From JAAYEA01 sp012689325 (GTDB taxonomy: Bacteria; Chloroflexota; Anaerolineae; JAAYEA01): a stretch of DNA of 6,006 bases. A program made the position numbers and the translations under genes. Below are positions 5,499-6,006 of this stretch, one piece after another. The DNA lies in NCBI GenBank assembly GCA_036841525.1, contig DAITVZ010000139.1:1-6006 (forward strand), written 5' to 3'. Each line of letters starts with the position of its first letter. Positions within the stretch are counted from its first letter, which is position 1. The notes beneath the pieces were generated by a model. That model saw nothing but the letters and a program-made list of their open reading frames with translations, did no database searches and had not been told where the DNA came from.

Positions 5499-6006
5499 CT
5501 ACTGCTTGATGAAGAACTGCTCCGGCATGCAAGCCCCGGGCGCCTGCTGCTCCAGGTCGCTCATGGCCTTGTCCGGGACGTTGCGGAACTTGTTCTTGAC
5601 GATGACGATCTCCGGCGCGCTGGTGGAGACGGCGATGAAATGCATCTGGTCTTTCTGGATCTCCAGCATCTTGCGGATGATCTTTTTCCACTCCTCCATG
5701 TCGCTGGTGGCCTCGAACTGGGTGTCCAGCTCGTAGAGCTCCTTGATGCGCAGCTCGGCGGGCGGCTCCACGCCCTGCTTGCCGCCGGAGGTCCACCACG
5801 TCCAGTAGCCAAAGTACACGGCGCCCAGGATCTTGCAGGCGAACCAGTCGCGGCGGATGATGGGGTTGTAGGTGGTGCCGGTGGCCCAGGTGGCCATGTC
5901 AAACTCGGCGGCGGCGGCTTTCTCGTTCCAAAGAGTGCGGTCATACTCTTTGAGGATCAGCTCGATGCCCAGCTCTTTCCAGGCCGGGACGAAGAGCTCG
6001 GCCTGC
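5499..6006 (-). CDS. ABC transporter substrate-binding protein, family 5 (peptide/nickel type), C-terminal part
   Basis: The frame is open from the right edge to TAG at 5501-5499, giving 168 residues of the C-terminal end; the true start lies outside the window. The visible part begins 'QAELFVPAWKELGIELIL', followed by 'FDMATWATGTTYNP' and a W/G-rich 'WTWWTSGGKQGVEPPAE' segment. Then come a charged helix region and 'FIAVSTSAPEIVIVKNKF'. This is the pattern at the end of SBP_bac_5 lipoproteins or periplasmic proteins that feed oligopeptide, nickel or related small-molecule ABC importers. The protein would be extracytoplasmic. Permease and ATPase genes would be expected to the right of the window. 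The ligand cannot be read from this part. Its position upstream of the Fe-S genes on the same strand suggests that the imported compound, or a metal or cofactor, is used by them; this is inference. Confidence 0.88.
   Translation of the reverse strand, partial: QAELFVPAWKELGIELILKEYDRTLWNEKAAAAEFDMATWATGTTYNPIIRRDWFACKILGAVYFGYWTWWTSGGKQGVEPPAELRIKELYELDTQFEATSDMEEWKKIIRKMLEIQKDQMHFIAVSTSAPEIVIVKNKFRNVPDKAMSDLEQQAPGACMPEQFFIKQ

Overview
The window is about 60% G+C and looks like a bacterial chromosome, most plausibly an anaerobic or facultative member of the Chloroflexota (Anaerolineae-like). That placement is inference. It rests on the LRR/FN3/PKD surface-protein style, the family-5 ABC binding protein, the cytoplasmic Fe-S reductase-like genes and the near-perfect intergenic palindrome. 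No rRNA, tRNA, CRISPR array or intact insertion sequence was seen.

Left part (1-2342). A gene on the minus strand begins at 44 and runs off the left edge; only 14 residues are visible. Upstream of it lie a plausible sigma-70 promoter and a LexA-like dyad. From about 320 to 1958 on the plus strand is the C-terminal part of a secreted-type protein: two plant-type LRRs, FN3, a ZU5-like beta domain, PKD and a C-terminal 'GGGWI' domain. It lacks a signal peptide and starts in the middle of an LRR, so its 5' end appears to be lost. Between 1959 and 2342 are a doubtful 29-codon ORF and a strong two-part hairpin, which probably terminates transcription between the convergent genes.

Right part (2343-6006). 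Four genes run right to left on the minus strand. They are the 3' end of an ABC transporter binding protein (family 5), two tandem paralogues of a COG1600/QueG-RdhA-like 4Fe-4S protein (about 80% identical by hand count), and a cysteine-rich U32-peptidase-like protein. The second paralogue and the U32-like gene overlap by four bases (ATGA). A 38-base near-perfect palindrome separates the binding-protein gene from the first Fe-S gene.

Working model (inference): the transporter imports a small molecule. The two soluble, possibly cobalamin-dependent Fe-S proteins and the U32-like Fe-S protein then process it or act together on a cellular target. The tandem pair plus the coupled U32-like gene is the most interesting unit here. 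I do not recognise it as a named pathway.
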